Source: Gaoshiqia sediminis (lineage in GTDB: Bacteria > Bacteroidota > Bacteroidia > Bacteroidales > Prolixibacteraceae). Taken from it: a stretch of 64,000 nt of DNA. Positions 1-7,862 of this stretch are shown here, piece by piece. Made by a program: the position numbers and the translations under genes. The first letter of the stretch is position 1. Each line of letters begins with the position of its first letter. The notes below the pieces were generated by a model. The model had not been told where the DNA came from and did not search any database. It worked only from the letters and a program-made list of their open reading frames with translations. The stretch covers positions 124,001 through 188,000 of the forward strand of contig NZ_JAPAAF010000001.1 of the NCBI RefSeq assembly GCF_025907915.1, written 5' to 3'.

Positions 1-1533
1 CCCTTCAGCATCGGCATAGAGAATGCGTGCCTGGGAGCCTACGACCAATTGATTTTTGCCGGCCTCTTCAATCCAGTGAATGTTGTCTTTTAGTTGAGTT
101 TGGATTTCGTGTGGCGCGTGTTGACTGATTTCCATCAGGACACGGGCAGCAATCCGGTCGGTTATCTCCAGGTCTGCCGGATTACACGATGTGCAAACCC
201 AGCGGAATGGTCCAAATCCGTAATCAAAAAACAGTGGCCCCATGATGTCCTGCACGTAGGATGGGTACCTGAATTGCTTATTTTTTGTGAAAATGTTGGC
301 GCCGGCTCGTCCAGCTTCCAGTAGGAAAGCGTTTCCGTAATCCCAGAAATACATGCCTCTTTCGGTCATTTTATTGATGGCGGCCACCTGACGGCACAAA
401 CTTTTATAGACTTCCGCTTTAAATTCATCCGGTTTTTCGGCCATCAGTAGGTTGGCTTCGTCAAATGTTAATCCTGCCGGATAATAACCTCCCGAGAAGG
501 GATTGTGAAGCGACGTTTGGTCAGAGCCCAGATCAATTTGAATATGTTCGGCTGCAAGCTTCTCCCACAAGTCAATCACATTGCCCTGGTACGCTATTGA
601 AACGGCTTCTTTCTTTTGCTTCGCCCGGTCAATCCGTTGAATGAGCGTATCGAGGTCGGCATAAACTTCATCCACCCAGCCTTGTTCGTGGCGGGTTTGC
701 ACGGCTTTCGGATTTACCTCGGCAACTACTCCGATCATGCCGGCAATTTTGGCCGCTTTGGGTTGGGCGCCCGACATGCCCCCCAATCCCGATGACACAA
801 ATACTTTTCCGGCCATATTCGTTGCGCCCTTCAGCCGGGCGGCATTCATTACGGTAATGGTGGTGCCGTGTACAATTCCCTGCGGTCCGATATACATAAA
901 CGATCCGGCGGTCATTTGTCCGTATTGGGTCACGCCCAAGGCATTCATCCGTTCGTAATCGTCGCGACCCGAATAGTTTGGAATGACCATGCCGTTGGTA
1001 ATTACTACGCGCGGCGCATCGGGATGGGAAGGGAATAGTCCCATCGGGTGCCCGGAGTACAACACAAGTGTTTGGTTGTCGGTCATTTCCGATAGGTATT
1101 TCATGCACAGGCGATATTGCGCCCAATTTTGGAAAACAGCTCCGTTCCCGCCATACGTAATAAGTTCGTGCGGATGTTGCGCAACGGTTTGGTCCAGGTT
1201 ATTTTGAATCATTAGCATGATGCTGGCAGCCTGCTGCGATTTGGAAGGATAATCTCCGATTGGCCTTGCCTTCATTTCATGCCTCGGACGGAAGCGGTGC
1301 ATATAGATGTGTCCGTGGGTTTTTAATTCTTCCAGAAATTCAGGTGCCAAAATGGCATGTTGGTCAGCCGGAAAATAGCGCAAGGCGTTTCTCAGCGCTT
1401 GTTTTTTTTCATCCAACGAAAGTATGTCTTTCCTCTTGGGCGCATGGTTGATGTGTGGTGCATAGAGCTGTGGCTCGGGCAAAACAGTCGGGATGCCTTT
1501 TTGTAGCTGGAGCTGAAATTCTTCTTTTGTCAT
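1..1533 (-). CDS. hutU: Urocanate hydratase (urocanase), 5' part; runs off the left edge
   Basis: Second enzyme of histidine degradation: an NAD-dependent cytosolic enzyme that hydrates urocanate to imidazolonepropionate. An open frame of 511 codons runs from the ATG at 1533 to the window edge with no stop; the family in Bacteroidota is about 660 residues, so the C-terminus lies outside. Visible family motifs are YGGNGAVFQNWAQY, the NAD-binding stretch SSGLGGMSGAQPKA, YGNAFLLEAGRAGANI and, near the edge, FRWVCTSCNPADLEITDRIA, which contains the region of the catalytic cysteine. No other hut gene is in view; partners may lie to the left. It is transcribed divergently from the LemA operon. Confidence 0.95.
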   Translation of the reverse strand, partial: MTKEEFQLQLQKGIPTVLPEPQLYAPHINHAPKRKDILSLDEKKQALRNALRYFPADQHAILAPEFLEELKTHGHIYMHRFRPRHEMKARPIGDYPSKSQQAASIMLMIQNNLDQTVAQHPHELITYGGNGAVFQNWAQYRLCMKYLSEMTDNQTLVLYSGHPMGLFPSHPDAPRVVITNGMVIPNYSGRDDYERMNALGVTQYGQMTAGSFMYIGPQGIVHGTTITVMNAARLKGATNMAGKVFVSSGLGGMSGAQPKAAKIAGMIGVVAEVNPKAVQTRHEQGWVDEVYADLDTLIQRIDRAKQKKEAVSIAYQGNVIDLWEKLAAEHIQIDLGSDQTSLHNPFSGGYYPAGLTFDEANLLMAEKPDEFKAEVYKSLCRQVAAINKMTERGMYFWDYGNAFLLEAGRAGANIFTKNKQFRYPSYVQDIMGPLFFDYGFGPFRWVCTSCNPADLEITDRIAARVLMEISQHAPHEIQTQLKDNIHWIEEAGKNQLVVGSQARILYADAEG

Positions 1534-1672
1534 GACCTGGAAGTTTTGGTTCGCCTTTTGAAGAAGATAGTCTAGCGACAAAATTGCGACATTCCCCGAA
1601 AAAATGGGGTATCTTTAAGGCAGTTTTGCAACATTTACAGCACGAATAAAAATCATTGAAAAAGTTAAAAAC

Positions 1673-2266
1673 ATGAAAAAAACATGGATTATTTTGGCCG
1701 TTATCGTGGTCGTGGCTTTGGTGATCTACTCATCGGTGAAAGGAACTTACAACACGATGGTTACCATGGATGAAGGAGTTTCAGCCAGCTGGGCACAAGT
1801 GGAGAATGTTTATCAGCGCCGGGCCGACCTGATTCCAAACCTGGTCAATACAGTAAAAGGATATGCATCGCACGAACGGGAAACGCTGGAAGGTGTTATT
1901 GAAGCCCGGTCAAAAGCAACTTCGGTCAATATTAACCCCGAGAATCTGACTCCGGAATCGTTGCAACAGTTTCAAGATGCGCAATCCGGCCTTACATCTG
2001 CCCTGAGCCGTTTGATGGTGGTGGTGGAGCAATACCCCGATCTGAAAGCCAACCAGAATTTTCTGGATTTGCAGGCTCAGCTGGAGGGAACCGAAAACCG
2101 CATAGCCGTTGAACGCCGTAAGTTTAATGAAAGCGCTCAATCATTCAATACCTTCATCCGCACCTTCCCCAAAAATATTTATGCCAATATTTTTGGATTT
2201 GAGAAGAAATCCTACTTCGAAGCAGAGCAGGGGGCAGAAAAAGCGCCTCAGGTAAGTTTCGACTAA
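1673..2266 (+). CDS. LemA family protein
   Basis: A 197-residue protein with one N-terminal transmembrane helix (about residues 4-22) followed by a long helical LemA domain; the run ASWAQVENVYQRRADLIPNL is the family signature. LemA proteins are membrane-anchored with an external N-terminus; their role is poorly defined, and they often sit beside TPM-domain proteins, as here. First gene of a three-gene operon: the next gene starts 10 bases after its stop. The ATG at 1673 directly precedes the lysine and hydrophobic N-terminus expected of the family. Confidence 0.93.
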   Translation: MKKTWIILAVIVVVALVIYSSVKGTYNTMVTMDEGVSASWAQVENVYQRRADLIPNLVNTVKGYASHERETLEGVIEARSKATSVNINPENLTPESLQQFQDAQSGLTSALSRLMVVVEQYPDLKANQNFLDLQAQLEGTENRIAVERRKFNESAQSFNTFIRTFPKNIYANIFGFEKKSYFEAEQGAEKAPQVSFD

Positions 2267-2276
2267 AAAGAAGATC

Positions 2277-2717
2277 ATGTCAGTACAAAGTTTTTTTTCG
2301 GAACAACAAAAGAAACAAATCACGGATGCCATTAAGGCTGCCGAGCTGAACACTTCGGGCGAGGTGCGTTTGCATGTGGAAGGCTCCTGCAAGGGCGATG
2401 TGCTGGATTGTGCGGCGTATTGGTTCGAAAAACTGAAGATGCACAAGACGGAACAACGCAACGGCGTTTTGTTTTATCTGGCGGTTAACGATCACAAATT
2501 TGCTATTCTGGGCGATGCCGGGATAAATGCAAAAGTGCCGGACGACTTTTGGGAGAACATCAAGGAGCACATGGTTGGGAGATTCAAGATGGGCCAGTTT
2601 TCAGAAGGTTTGGCTGAAGGAATATTGATGGCCGGGGAGCAGCTCAAAAAGCACTTTCCGTATCAAAAAGATGATATGAATGAACTATCGGATGAAATCT
2701 CATTCGGGGAAAAATGA
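2277..2717 (+). CDS. TPM domain protein, soluble form
   Basis: A 146-residue protein made almost entirely of a TPM (YgcG/TPM_phosphatase) domain, with no signal peptide or membrane helix, so probably cytoplasmic. Family features are the opening SEQQKKQITDAIKAAE, the GEVRLHVEG strand, RNGVLFYLAVNDHKFAILGD and the AEGILMAGEQLKKHF helix near the end. It sits between LemA and a membrane-anchored TPM protein; its last four bases (ATGA) overlap the start of the next gene, so the two are probably translationally coupled. TPM domains have been reported to act as phosphatases or in membrane-protein quality control; the role here is inferred only from neighbours. Confidence 0.88.
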   Translation: MSVQSFFSEQQKKQITDAIKAAELNTSGEVRLHVEGSCKGDVLDCAAYWFEKLKMHKTEQRNGVLFYLAVNDHKFAILGDAGINAKVPDDFWENIKEHMVGRFKMGQFSEGLAEGILMAGEQLKKHFPYQKDDMNELSDEISFGEK

Positions 2718-3517
2718 AAAGAATGATCAAGCAATTTCTGTACATATTAGCCCTATTTATCGGATTTTCAGTTTCAGCTCAGGATATTCCGGAGAAGCCA
2801 AATCCACCCAGGTTGGTGAACGACTTTGCCAATGTACTCAATCCGCAGCAAGTTACTCAGCTGGAGGGGGAGTTAACTGAATTTGCACGACAAACTTCCA
2901 CGCAAATTGTAGTTGTCACCGTACCCACGCTGGATGGTTACGATGTTTCCGACTATGCTTTTCGTTTAGGTGAAAAATGGGGTGTCGGGACAGGAGACCG
3001 CGACAACGGCGTGGTGGTTTTGTTTAAGCCCAAAACAGCCAATGAAAAAGGGCAGGTGTTTGTTGCAGTGGGTTACGGTTTGGAAGGAATCATCCCGGAT
3101 GCCACAGCTAACCGCGATATTGTGAACAACGAAATGATTCCGCGTTTTCAAGTTGGCGATATTTTTGGCGGTTTGTATAACGGGACCAAGGTGATTATGG
3201 CCCTTGCGGCTCAGGAATATTCGGCCGGGGAATACCACGAGAAAGTAAGTGGTGGCGGAGGTGGCGCAGGCATCATTGTCGTTATATTTGCTATTATTTT
3301 TATCCTCTCCTTGTTTAGGCGAAGGCGCAGTTATTATACTGGAGGTAGTAACCTGCCACTCTGGTTGCTCATGGGCAGTATGATGAGTTCAGGCCACAAT
3401 CGCGGCGGCTCTTTTGGAAATTTCTCAGGTGGTGGTGGCAGCTTTGGTGGTGGTGGCAGCTTTGGCGGCTTCGGCGGCGGTAGCTTTGGCGGCGGTGGTG
3501 CCGGTGGAAGCTGGTGA
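2714..3517 (+). CDS. TPM domain protein, membrane-anchored with Gly/Ser-rich tail (YgcG type)
   Basis: A 267-residue exported protein: a signal peptide ending near VSAQD (about residue 20), a TPM domain (about 30-175, with RDNGVVVLFKPK and VAVGYGLEGIIPDATANRDIV), a transmembrane helix near residues 188-206, a basic RRRR stop-transfer patch, and a tail of tandem GGGGSFGG-like repeats ending in GGAGGSW. This layout is the standard YgcG architecture. It overlaps the preceding TPM gene by 4 bases and closes the lemA operon. The two TPM genes differ in having or lacking an anchor, so the operon may place one TPM domain on each side of the membrane (inference). Confidence 0.92.
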   Translation: MKRMIKQFLYILALFIGFSVSAQDIPEKPNPPRLVNDFANVLNPQQVTQLEGELTEFARQTSTQIVVVTVPTLDGYDVSDYAFRLGEKWGVGTGDRDNGVVVLFKPKTANEKGQVFVAVGYGLEGIIPDATANRDIVNNEMIPRFQVGDIFGGLYNGTKVIMALAAQEYSAGEYHEKVSGGGGGAGIIVVIFAIIFILSLFRRRRSYYTGGSNLPLWLLMGSMMSSGHNRGGSFGNFSGGGGSFGGGGSFGGFGGGSFGGGGAGGSW

Positions 3518-3525
3518 TTTTAAAA

Positions 3526-3566
3526 ATGAAAGAGTTGTAACTGATTGTTGCAACTCTTTCATTTTC
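3526..3566. terminator. Bidirectional hairpin terminator; probably the original tRNA-Lys terminator
   Basis: The arms GAAAGAGTTG and CAACTCTTTC enclose an 11-13 base loop, with A- and T-rich flanks on both sides. It ends the lemA/TPM operon on the plus strand. On the minus strand it lies directly behind the displaced 3' fragment of tRNA-Lys at 3568-3611, so before the element inserted it was probably that tRNA's terminator. Confidence 0.75.
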
Positions 3567-3567
3567 C

Positions 3568-3611
3568 GGTCGGTCTGCAGGGATTCGAACCCTGGGCCCG
3601 CTGATTAAGAG
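3568..3611 (-). repeat. Attachment site at the left end: displaced 3' fragment of tRNA-Lys
   Basis: Identical over 44 bases to 12817-12860. Read on the minus strand it is the tRNA-Lys 3' half (anticodon loop, anticodon 3' arm, variable loop, T arm, acceptor 3' arm) without any 5' half. The identity stops at 3612, where the element begins. It is probably the original chromosomal 3' end, pushed away when the element inserted. Confidence 0.9.
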
Positions 3612-3685
3612 CAAGTGTATTTTGTTTTTCATTTAACGTCATTATTTCTCATTTAACTGATTATGAGTCTTTTATGAAATTTCAC

Positions 3686-3716
3686 TTTGTCAGTAATTCT
3701 TATTTAGCTACCTTTA
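3686..3716 (+). promoter_or_regulatory. Bacteroidota-type promoter of the integrase gene
   Basis: TTTG at 3686-3689, a 19-base spacer, then TACCTTTA at 3709-3716 (consensus TAnnTTTG, with A in the last position). The predicted start of transcription, about 3722-3724, falls at the left edge of the 23-bp repeat that may bind the integrase, so integrase or accessory-protein binding could repress the gene (inference). Confidence 0.6.
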
Positions 3717-3724
3717 TTTGCTGA

Positions 3725-3747
3725 TTTGTTGTACCTATGTTGTACCC
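3725..3747 (+). repeat. 23-bp direct repeat, left copy; candidate integrase arm site
   Basis: The same 23 bases occur at 12746-12768 near the other end of the element, in the same orientation. Each copy contains the heptamer TTGTACC twice, 11 bases apart, a spacing near one helical turn. Paired short repeats at both ends, inside the tRNA core repeats, are what arm-type sites of tyrosine recombinases look like. This copy lies in the integrase 5' leader. Confidence 0.65.
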
Positions 3748-3761
3748 AAACGACAATTAAA

Positions 3762-4970
3762 ATGATTAGTATTAAGACAGTTCTGAGAAAGAAGAAATTA
3801 TCTACAGGCAAATATCCTGTTTATTTAAGAATTACGAAAGACCGGAAGTCGATATTTTTCCGTACTCCTTATACTTCTTTAGAGAAAGAATGGGATGAAT
3901 CGCAAGGCAAGTTCAATAAGCACTCACCTGACTATTTAAAGAAAAACAGGTTGCTCCTTAAGTTCATTGATAGGGCAACAAGTATTATCACGGATTTGGA
4001 GCAAGAAAAATCTGATTACACTTTATCCGATGTCGAAGTTGTATTACGCCTTAAAACCAACCCTGCTAATCGATCAATATTTCCATTCTGGGAAGAAATC
4101 ATTTCAGAACAAAAAATGGCTGGTAGAACTGGGAATGCCCGGATTCACTCTGATACGCTTAAATCCGTTAAGAAATTTTCCAAAATAAAAGAACTAACCT
4201 TTCATCAAATCACGCCGGAGTTTTTAGAAAAATATGAATCCTGGCTACGCTCAAGAGGTGGTACAGATGGTGGAGTTGGGGTGAAAATGAGGTCAATCCG
4301 ATCTGTTTTTAATACGGCGATCATAAGAGGTCGTATTAAAGGAGATATTTATCCGTTCAAAGCGTATAAAATATCAAAGCTTAAGGGCAAGGGAATCAAG
4401 AAAGCGTTGAGACTGGAAGATATCCAAAAAGTTGCACAACTGGACTTAAGTCAGCATCCGACTTTGATCGATATACGAAATTATTTTATCTTCAGTTTTT
4501 ATACACGGGGGATGAATTTTGCAGATATGGCTACTCTCAAGTGGAGTAATATTTCAGATGGCCGGATCTATTATACCCGCTCCAAAACGAAAGGAAACTT
4601 TCAGATTAAGATACTTCCGCCTGTGCAGGAAATCCTGGATTATTACAAACCAAAACGAAATCAAACGGATTATGTTTTTCCAATACTACTGGAAAAGGAT
4701 ATGGCATTCTCCCACCTGGAGAATCGGAAATTCAAAACATTAAAGAGATACAACAAGCGGTTGAAAGAAATTGCGGCTTTATGCGATATCGACAAGCCTT
4801 TGTCGAGTTATGTTGCCCGTCATAGTTATGCTAACAGCTTGAAGCAAAAAGGTATCTCGACCGATATCATCAGCGAGTCAATGGGACACCAGAATATTGC
4901 GGTAACACAAGCTTATCTGAAAGAGCTGGACAACTCCCTGATTGACGACGCTATGGAAGTACTTTTGTAA
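3762..4970 (+). CDS. int: Tyrosine recombinase (site-specific integrase) of the element
   Basis: Catalyses integration and excision of the element at tRNA-Lys. The 402-residue protein starts at the ATG at 3762 (MISIKTVLRKKK, the usual opening of Bacteroidetes integrases); an upstream TTG at 3726 would read through the candidate arm repeat and is unlikely. Domains: N-terminal arm-binding (about 1-100), SAM-like core-binding (about 105-195), catalytic (about 215-395). Catalytic residues: Arg in FYTRGMNFADM, Lys in YTRSKTKGNF, Arg in YVARHSYAN, His in ESMGHQNIA and the nucleophile Tyr in VTQAYLKELD. The usual first His of the HxxR box is a Tyr (Y-V-A-R). It sits next to the left end, distal to the intact tRNA. 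Confidence 0.95.
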   Translation: MISIKTVLRKKKLSTGKYPVYLRITKDRKSIFFRTPYTSLEKEWDESQGKFNKHSPDYLKKNRLLLKFIDRATSIITDLEQEKSDYTLSDVEVVLRLKTNPANRSIFPFWEEIISEQKMAGRTGNARIHSDTLKSVKKFSKIKELTFHQITPEFLEKYESWLRSRGGTDGGVGVKMRSIRSVFNTAIIRGRIKGDIYPFKAYKISKLKGKGIKKALRLEDIQKVAQLDLSQHPTLIDIRNYFIFSFYTRGMNFADMATLKWSNISDGRIYYTRSKTKGNFQIKILPPVQEILDYYKPKRNQTDYVFPILLEKDMAFSHLENRKFKTLKRYNKRLKEIAALCDIDKPLSSYVARHSYANSLKQKGISTDIISESMGHQNIAVTQAYLKELDNSLIDDAMEVLL

Positions 4971-5303
4971 ACCGTTTTCGAAATGGATCATCCCGGAATT
5001 CTCAAACCTGTAAACACCGGCCTTTCATTTTCGGAAGATTTTCAAAAGGAAAAGGAATAAAAAATGAATGGGAAAATTGGGGGTGTTGATGCGGGGTTGC
5101 AAAAAGTTTTAACAGGAGCCTGCGCAGGTTAAGTCTTTTTGAAATTGGCCTGTGAAAAGGGAAAATCAACTCTTCCAATTTAGGAATGAATGGCTTTATG
5201 CCGGAAGCTTTTGAAAACCCGGAGAGCCTGTCTTTCGAAAATGGAAGCATCTTTGTGACAAGGTTTGAGGAGAATTTCCTTTGACAACCCGTACAATTAT
5301 GTA
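4971..5303. other. Stretch without a confident gene, behind the integrase
   Basis: These 333 bases lie between the converging integrase and AbiEii genes. A 101-codon minus-strand frame (5002-5307) overlaps the toxin gene's 3' end and shows no domain I recognise. I see no clear tandem repeats or strong hairpin. It could hold the transcription ends of both neighbours. Confidence 0.4.
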
Positions 5304-6272
5304 TCATTCAAACGCTTTTATGATCTTCCCAAAGTTTTGTGAAATCTCTCTTTCATCTGGTATTTCTGTAAATGCCAATAAAGACAACTCTTTTGTATAC
5401 TGGGACTTTAAGATTTCCCAAATTTTATCAAAGTTGTTAAATATTGGGGACTCATTCATTTTCCTGGTATTCCATCCTTTAGGTTCGTCAAAAGCTCCTT
5501 GGTCATGGGTCAAAACGGTTTTGAAATCATGCATGAATTGCGATGATTCAAAATATCTGTAGCAATCTTTGTCATTCAATAAAAAGTATAGATCATAGAA
5601 ATGGCGGATCTTTCCGGATAATTCTTCCAAATAATTTTCGGCAAAAGAGAAACGGATTAATGAAACCAGTTTTTCAATGAAAGTTTGATTGATATCTAAT
5701 ATGTTCACTTTGAATGGCTCAAGGCTATACTTCTTGATAAAATCTGTCTGGTTGTTTTTATGAAAGTACTCGCCAATCAGGCTTTGTATTTCCAATTTAG
5801 AATAGGGATAAGGATTTGCAAATGAATTAATTTCAACGATTAATGTATTGAGATAAGTTACCTGCTTCTTTGTCTTTTGTATTTCTGGATATTGATAAAC
5901 AGATTTACGGAATCTGGAACCTTTGCTTGTTATTCCTTCAACTGTAGATTCAACAAGGTCCTGTGCAATTTCTTTTTCGACAGTTCTGATTAAGGTTTTT
6001 AATTGATTTCCCGAAGAATCAGCTAAGTCGATAACGGCAATATCCACATCTTCCGAGAATCGGTTAATCAATCTATATCCTTTTGATAAAGAAGTCCCTC
6101 CTTTGAACACAACTGAATCCACGTATCTACTTTCGGAAAGGCGTCTCAATACCAACGAGATCCAGTAGTCCTTTTCAATGAAAAAATCCCTGATGTTCAG
6201 GTTGTCAGCTGTTTCTTTTATGGCGCTTCTAAATAACTCAGGATGTTGGTGCAACATTAATGAATCCTCCAT
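5304..6272 (-). CDS. AbiEii/AbiGii-type nucleotidyltransferase toxin
   Basis: A 322-residue protein of the AbiEii family, the toxin of type IV toxin-antitoxin/abortive-infection systems. These are DNA polymerase beta-like nucleotidyltransferases, and characterised members act on tRNA or other RNA acceptors. The active-site block is plain at about residues 57-85: FKGGTSLSKGYRL (GGTSL motif) then NRFSEDVDIAV (S-D-x-D metal-binding motif). IEKDYWISLVLRRL just before it is also typical. It starts 16 bases inside the end of the antitoxin gene, so the two are probably translationally coupled. The region looks more A+T-rich than the flanking chromosome. Its place in a mobile element suggests phage-defence or maintenance cargo (inference). 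Confidence 0.9.
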   Translation of the reverse strand: MEDSLMLHQHPELFRSAIKETADNLNIRDFFIEKDYWISLVLRRLSESRYVDSVVFKGGTSLSKGYRLINRFSEDVDIAVIDLADSSGNQLKTLIRTVEKEIAQDLVESTVEGITSKGSRFRKSVYQYPEIQKTKKQVTYLNTLIVEINSFANPYPYSKLEIQSLIGEYFHKNNQTDFIKKYSLEPFKVNILDINQTFIEKLVSLIRFSFAENYLEELSGKIRHFYDLYFLLNDKDCYRYFESSQFMHDFKTVLTHDQGAFDEPKGWNTRKMNESPIFNNFDKIWEILKSQYTKELSLLAFTEIPDEREISQNFGKIIKAFE

Positions 6273-6982
6273 TTTTGTTTATTTGGTATGAGGTCGTTTG
6301 ATGTGTTTATGTTAAAATAAGTTGTCGCCTTGAGGCTTTTATATAACATATCAGCCAGATCATTATAATTTAACTTTTCCAGCAGTGCTCCGGTTAGTGC
6401 ACGGGCCTGGGAAGGATAGTTTAGTGACAAGTTGGTAAATGTCCTGACATCTTTTGGCGAAAGTTCCTTTATCAAAAACGTTAAACGTGTAAGTGACTGG
6501 TTGACTGTTGTGTCTGGAATATTTTTGATATACCGGATACAGTCCAGCAATTGCAACAAGTAAATATTATTGTTTGTAATAGTGTTCCATTGTCTGACAA
6601 ATTTGATCTTATATCTTCCTCGTTGAATCTGCTTTTTGTCAAAATTTGTACCTATTTGAATTACATTTGATAGCTGTGTCGTCAATCCAAACCGATTGAA
6701 AATTCCATAACCGGTGATGTACCCAATGGGTTTTTGATTTTCGAATAAAAGGTCTTTGACAATTTCATACTCATCAGGGTTTAAATTTCCAACTATTCCC
6801 TTTTGAGGCTTATAAAAGCGACCTTTTGATAGTCGGTCAATTGTCCCTGCTTTAACAAGACGAAAAAGGGCCACTTTCAATGCACTTTCTTCATTTTGTT
6901 CAATGTTGAAGTCATCGTACCCGAACACATAGCCTTCTGGTAATTTCTCAATCTTGTTTCTAACTTTATCAACTACTTTCAT
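6257..6982 (-). CDS. AbiEi-like antitoxin (DUF6088-type winged-helix protein)
   Basis: Partner of the AbiEii toxin: about 241 residues, with an N-terminal winged-helix region (about 1-60; VFGYDDFN...ALKVALFRLVKAGTIDRLSKGRFYKP) typical of DUF6088/AbiEi proteins, and a C-terminal helical half. In the AbiE family this protein neutralises the toxin and represses its own promoter. The ATG at 6982 (MKVVDKVRNKIEK) is preferred: a -7 box at 7010-7017 puts the transcript start near 7003, leaving about 20 bases of leader, whereas the ATG at 7000 would be nearly leaderless. A perfect palindrome lies directly upstream (7015-7042), as expected for an autoregulated antitoxin. Confidence 0.85.
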   Translation of the reverse strand: MKVVDKVRNKIEKLPEGYVFGYDDFNIEQNEESALKVALFRLVKAGTIDRLSKGRFYKPQKGIVGNLNPDEYEIVKDLLFENQKPIGYITGYGIFNRFGLTTQLSNVIQIGTNFDKKQIQRGRYKIKFVRQWNTITNNNIYLLQLLDCIRYIKNIPDTTVNQSLTRLTFLIKELSPKDVRTFTNLSLNYPSQARALTGALLEKLNYNDLADMLYKSLKATTYFNINTSNDLIPNKQKWRIH

Positions 6983-7009
6983 ATAACTAATATTCCTCAT
7001 CAAAGACGA

Positions 7010-7042
7010 CAAAAGTAACGTTTTTGCAGGTAAAAACGTTAC
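7010..7042 (-). promoter_or_regulatory. Promoter and palindromic operator of the AbiE operon
   Basis: GTAACGTTTTT (7015-7025) and AAAAACGTTAC (7032-7042) form a perfect 11-bp inverted repeat around a 6-base spacer. A -7 box TACTTTTG (minus strand, 7017-7010) overlaps the proximal arm by three bases, so a protein bound to the palindrome would block transcription. I see no good -33 box at the usual distance. AbiEi antitoxins are known to bind inverted repeats upstream of their gene. Confidence 0.75.
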
Positions 7043-7151
7043 ATTTTGCGAGCTTATTTTTGAGCCATGCTTTTCATCTGCAGTAAAAAAATCCTAGGTT
7101 GTCTTTATCGAGTGCTTAATAATTAAGTATTGGTGAGCAAATGGCAAAGGC

Positions 7152-7553
7152 TTGGGCAGAGTACATATCCCTCTTGCAACTCTGCCAGCTAGCACAAGCA
7201 GTAATGACCAAGTTGATGACCATGATAAAATATTTGTAATTAATGAAATAAAGGACGTTGTGGCGTTGTCCGATAGTGTTAGTGACGTAGTAAATACAAC
7301 TATTCATAACAAAGTCCCTGATGTTCTAGGTTTATTTTTAACTGCCCAAAAAAGAACCGAGCTTTTCGGGAAACTGGGAATAACAAACCATTCCAGTAAC
7401 AGAAAAAGATACCTGGACCCGCTGTTAGACTATGCCTGGGTTGAAATGTTATATCCTGACAGAAAAGCAAGCCCAAAACAAATGTACCAAACAACAACAT
7501 CAGGAAAGAGACTGTTAAAATTATTGACGGTCAGCAAGAAAAACCGGGATTAA
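7152..7553 (+). pseudogene. Remnant of a regulator/Fic-like protein: C-terminal winged-helix domain only
   Basis: The frame encodes up to 133 residues. The last 80 or so (FLTAQKRTELFGKLGITNHS, then YLDPLLDYAWVEMLYPDR and a TTSGKRLL end) resemble the C-terminal winged helix found at the end of AlbA_2-type ATP-binding regulators and some Fic proteins, whose full length is usually 350-500 residues. There is no ATG in frame before residue 98; the frame can only open with TTG at 7152, and the first 50 residues show no domain. It is probably the 3' end left after deletion of a larger cargo gene. A short functional HTH protein is less likely. Confidence 0.6.
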
Positions 7554-7560
7554 ATTAAAT

Positions 7561-7857
7561 TTATACAATAAGCAGCCACACCACCTCCAACAATAAAAAT
7601 ACAATCACCATCCCAATCAAGATTAAAAACCATCTTGGCATGACGACTCTTTTCTGTAATGCGTTTTCATGATCTTTCATGATTTGCTCCAGCCTGCCGG
7701 TATTCAGGTCAACCTGTAGTTTGTTTTTTTTAAGTTCCTTGAGCTGTTTGTCAATTTCCGGGGCCACCGCTTTTATGTTTTCGGTGGTTTTATTAAGCTG
7801 TTCAATTTCACTGGTGAGAATGTCCAGTAGTTTCCGCTGTGATAAATTATCCCTCAT
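7561..7857 (-). CDS. Small coiled-coil membrane protein of the mobilization operon
   Basis: 98 residues: a long helical/coiled-coil part (about 5-65, rich in Leu, Glu, Lys and Asn) and one C-terminal transmembrane helix (about 76-97, ending in VVWLLIV), so it should be anchored by its tail with the coil in the cytoplasm. It begins 5 bases after the relaxase stop. Proteins of this shape, some classed as DUF6730, commonly follow the relaxase in Bacteroidetes mobilizable elements; function unknown. Holding the relaxosome at the membrane is a possible role (inference). Confidence 0.7.
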   Translation of the reverse strand: MRDNLSQRKLLDILTSEIEQLNKTTENIKAVAPEIDKQLKELKKNKLQVDLNTGRLEQIMKDHENALQKRVVMPRWFLILIGMVIVFLLLEVVWLLIV

Positions 7858-7862
7858 GTTTT

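Noticed and set aside
668-1126. 152-codon minus-strand frame in the first kilobase
   Set aside because: It is out of frame with the urocanate hydratase reading, which is open over the whole 1-1533 stretch and carries all family motifs.
5002-5307. 101-codon minus-strand frame behind the integrase
   Set aside because: No recognisable domain, odd composition and overlap with the end of the toxin gene; kept only as an uncertain stretch.
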